Part shown: piece by piece, positions 14,957 through 15,222 of the stretch
How positions within the stretch are numbered: the stretch's first letter is position 1
How the letters are laid out: each line of letters begins with the position of its first letter
Assembly (NCBI GenBank): GCA_910584595.1
Contig: CAJUBQ010000106.1
Location: forward strand, 1-15,222
Direction of reading: 5' to 3'
Source: an uncultured Eubacterium sp.
Lineage (GTDB): Bacteria; Bacillota; Clostridia; Lachnospirales; Lachnospiraceae
Length of the DNA: 15,222 bases
Made by a program: the position numbers and the translations under genes
Notes under the pieces: generated by a model
What the model was told of the DNA's origin: nothing
Database searches by the model: none
The model's input: the letters and a program-made list of their open reading frames with translations, nothing else

Positions 14957-15222
14957 GTTACTATTCACGGGGGTGGACAAGTAACAAAGCAACCGTTTAG
15001 ACAAAGTGTTGCTTTTGGGCCTCCCGGACGCTGGATGAGGGAATCGGCCCTGTCTCATTGTTCCGGTTTCCAGAACGTAAGAATCCCTAAGCATTCTGCA
15101 TTTAAGTTGTGGCGCCAGACGGACGCTGCGCCTAATTCGCCCTGGCTTAACGCCAGCAGCTAAAGGTGCCGCTGCGGCTTCGCCGCCTGTGTTTCGAGCA
15201 GAATACTAAGGGCTTCTAACAT
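14957..15222. repeat. Dispersed-repeat-like, highly structured non-coding region (runs off right edge)
   Basis: The region opens with GTTACTATTCACGG, matching the end of the 143-bp element at 7642 (GTTACTATTCATGG), and aligns over 21 bases with that element's other end at 17 positions. It then consists of successive inverted repeats: GTTACT/AGTAAC (14957-14962 with 14980-14985), AAAGCAAC/GTTGCTTT (14986-14993 with 15008-15015), GGGCC/GGCCC (15017-15021 with 15046-15050), and a stem ATTCTGC/GCAGAAT (15093-15099 with 15198-15204) enclosing three hairpins at 15111-15132, 15142-15156 and 15174-15186. No gene is convincing here. It may be a larger member of the same repeat family, an RNA gene, or both; the far end is outside the window. 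Confidence 0.6.

Noticed and set aside
14900..15094. 64-codon minus-strand ORF starting MLRDSYVLETG
   Set aside because: It lies across the repeat end and several inverted repeats, has no ribosome site, and its sequence looks like a translated dispersed repeat.
1..15222. CRISPR array, tRNA or rRNA genes, prophage or integrase genes
   Set aside because: No regularly spaced direct repeats, no tRNA/rRNA-like sequence and no phage or recombinase protein was found in the window.

Overview
The window looks like chromosomal DNA from a low-to-moderate-GC Gram-positive anaerobe of the class Clostridia, most likely a Lachnospiraceae-type gut bacterium. This rests on protein style (4HB-type chemoreceptor, InlB/Flg_new repeat secreted protein, LarE, FtsX-type permease with a two-component pair), strong AGGAGG ribosome binding sites, two TTG starts, and short-spacer sigma-A promoters. 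The genus cannot be fixed from sequence alone. Except for one plus-strand gene, all genes run on the minus strand.

Left part (1-4067). A truncated substrate-binding lipoprotein gene runs off the left edge. It is divergent from an M56/BlaR1-type membrane metallopeptidase gene (701-1945) that has no blaI partner. That gene meets, tail to tail with a 16-bp overlap, an SGNH/GDSL esterase gene. Next upstream on the minus strand is a secreted protein with an InlB-type repeat and a C-terminal Fn3-like segment. It is split into two frames by an apparent one-base lesion inside the repeat.

Middle (4149-7602). A LarE-type sulfur transferase and thioredoxin reductase are followed (upstream on the minus strand) by an AT-rich pair: a HipA-like kinase and an overlapping 85-residue protein of unknown family. 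The pair has its own near-consensus extended -10 promoter.

Right-centre (7608-12907). Histidine kinase, response regulator, ABC ATPase and an 8-TM FtsX-type permease lie in one direction. Direct repeats over a weak -35 in front of the ATPase suggest that the regulator drives the transporter. A 143-bp MITE-like element (9-bp inverted ends, 8-bp target duplication) has inserted into the last codons of the permease gene and supplies its present stop codon.

Right end (12938-15222). A chemoreceptor gene with its own terminator, a roughly 160-nt structured leader and a good promoter comes next. The last 266 bases hold no convincing gene. They begin with the same terminal sequence as the MITE-like element and fold into a series of hairpins, including a closing stem around three hairpins, so they look like a larger member of the same dispersed repeat family or a structured RNA.
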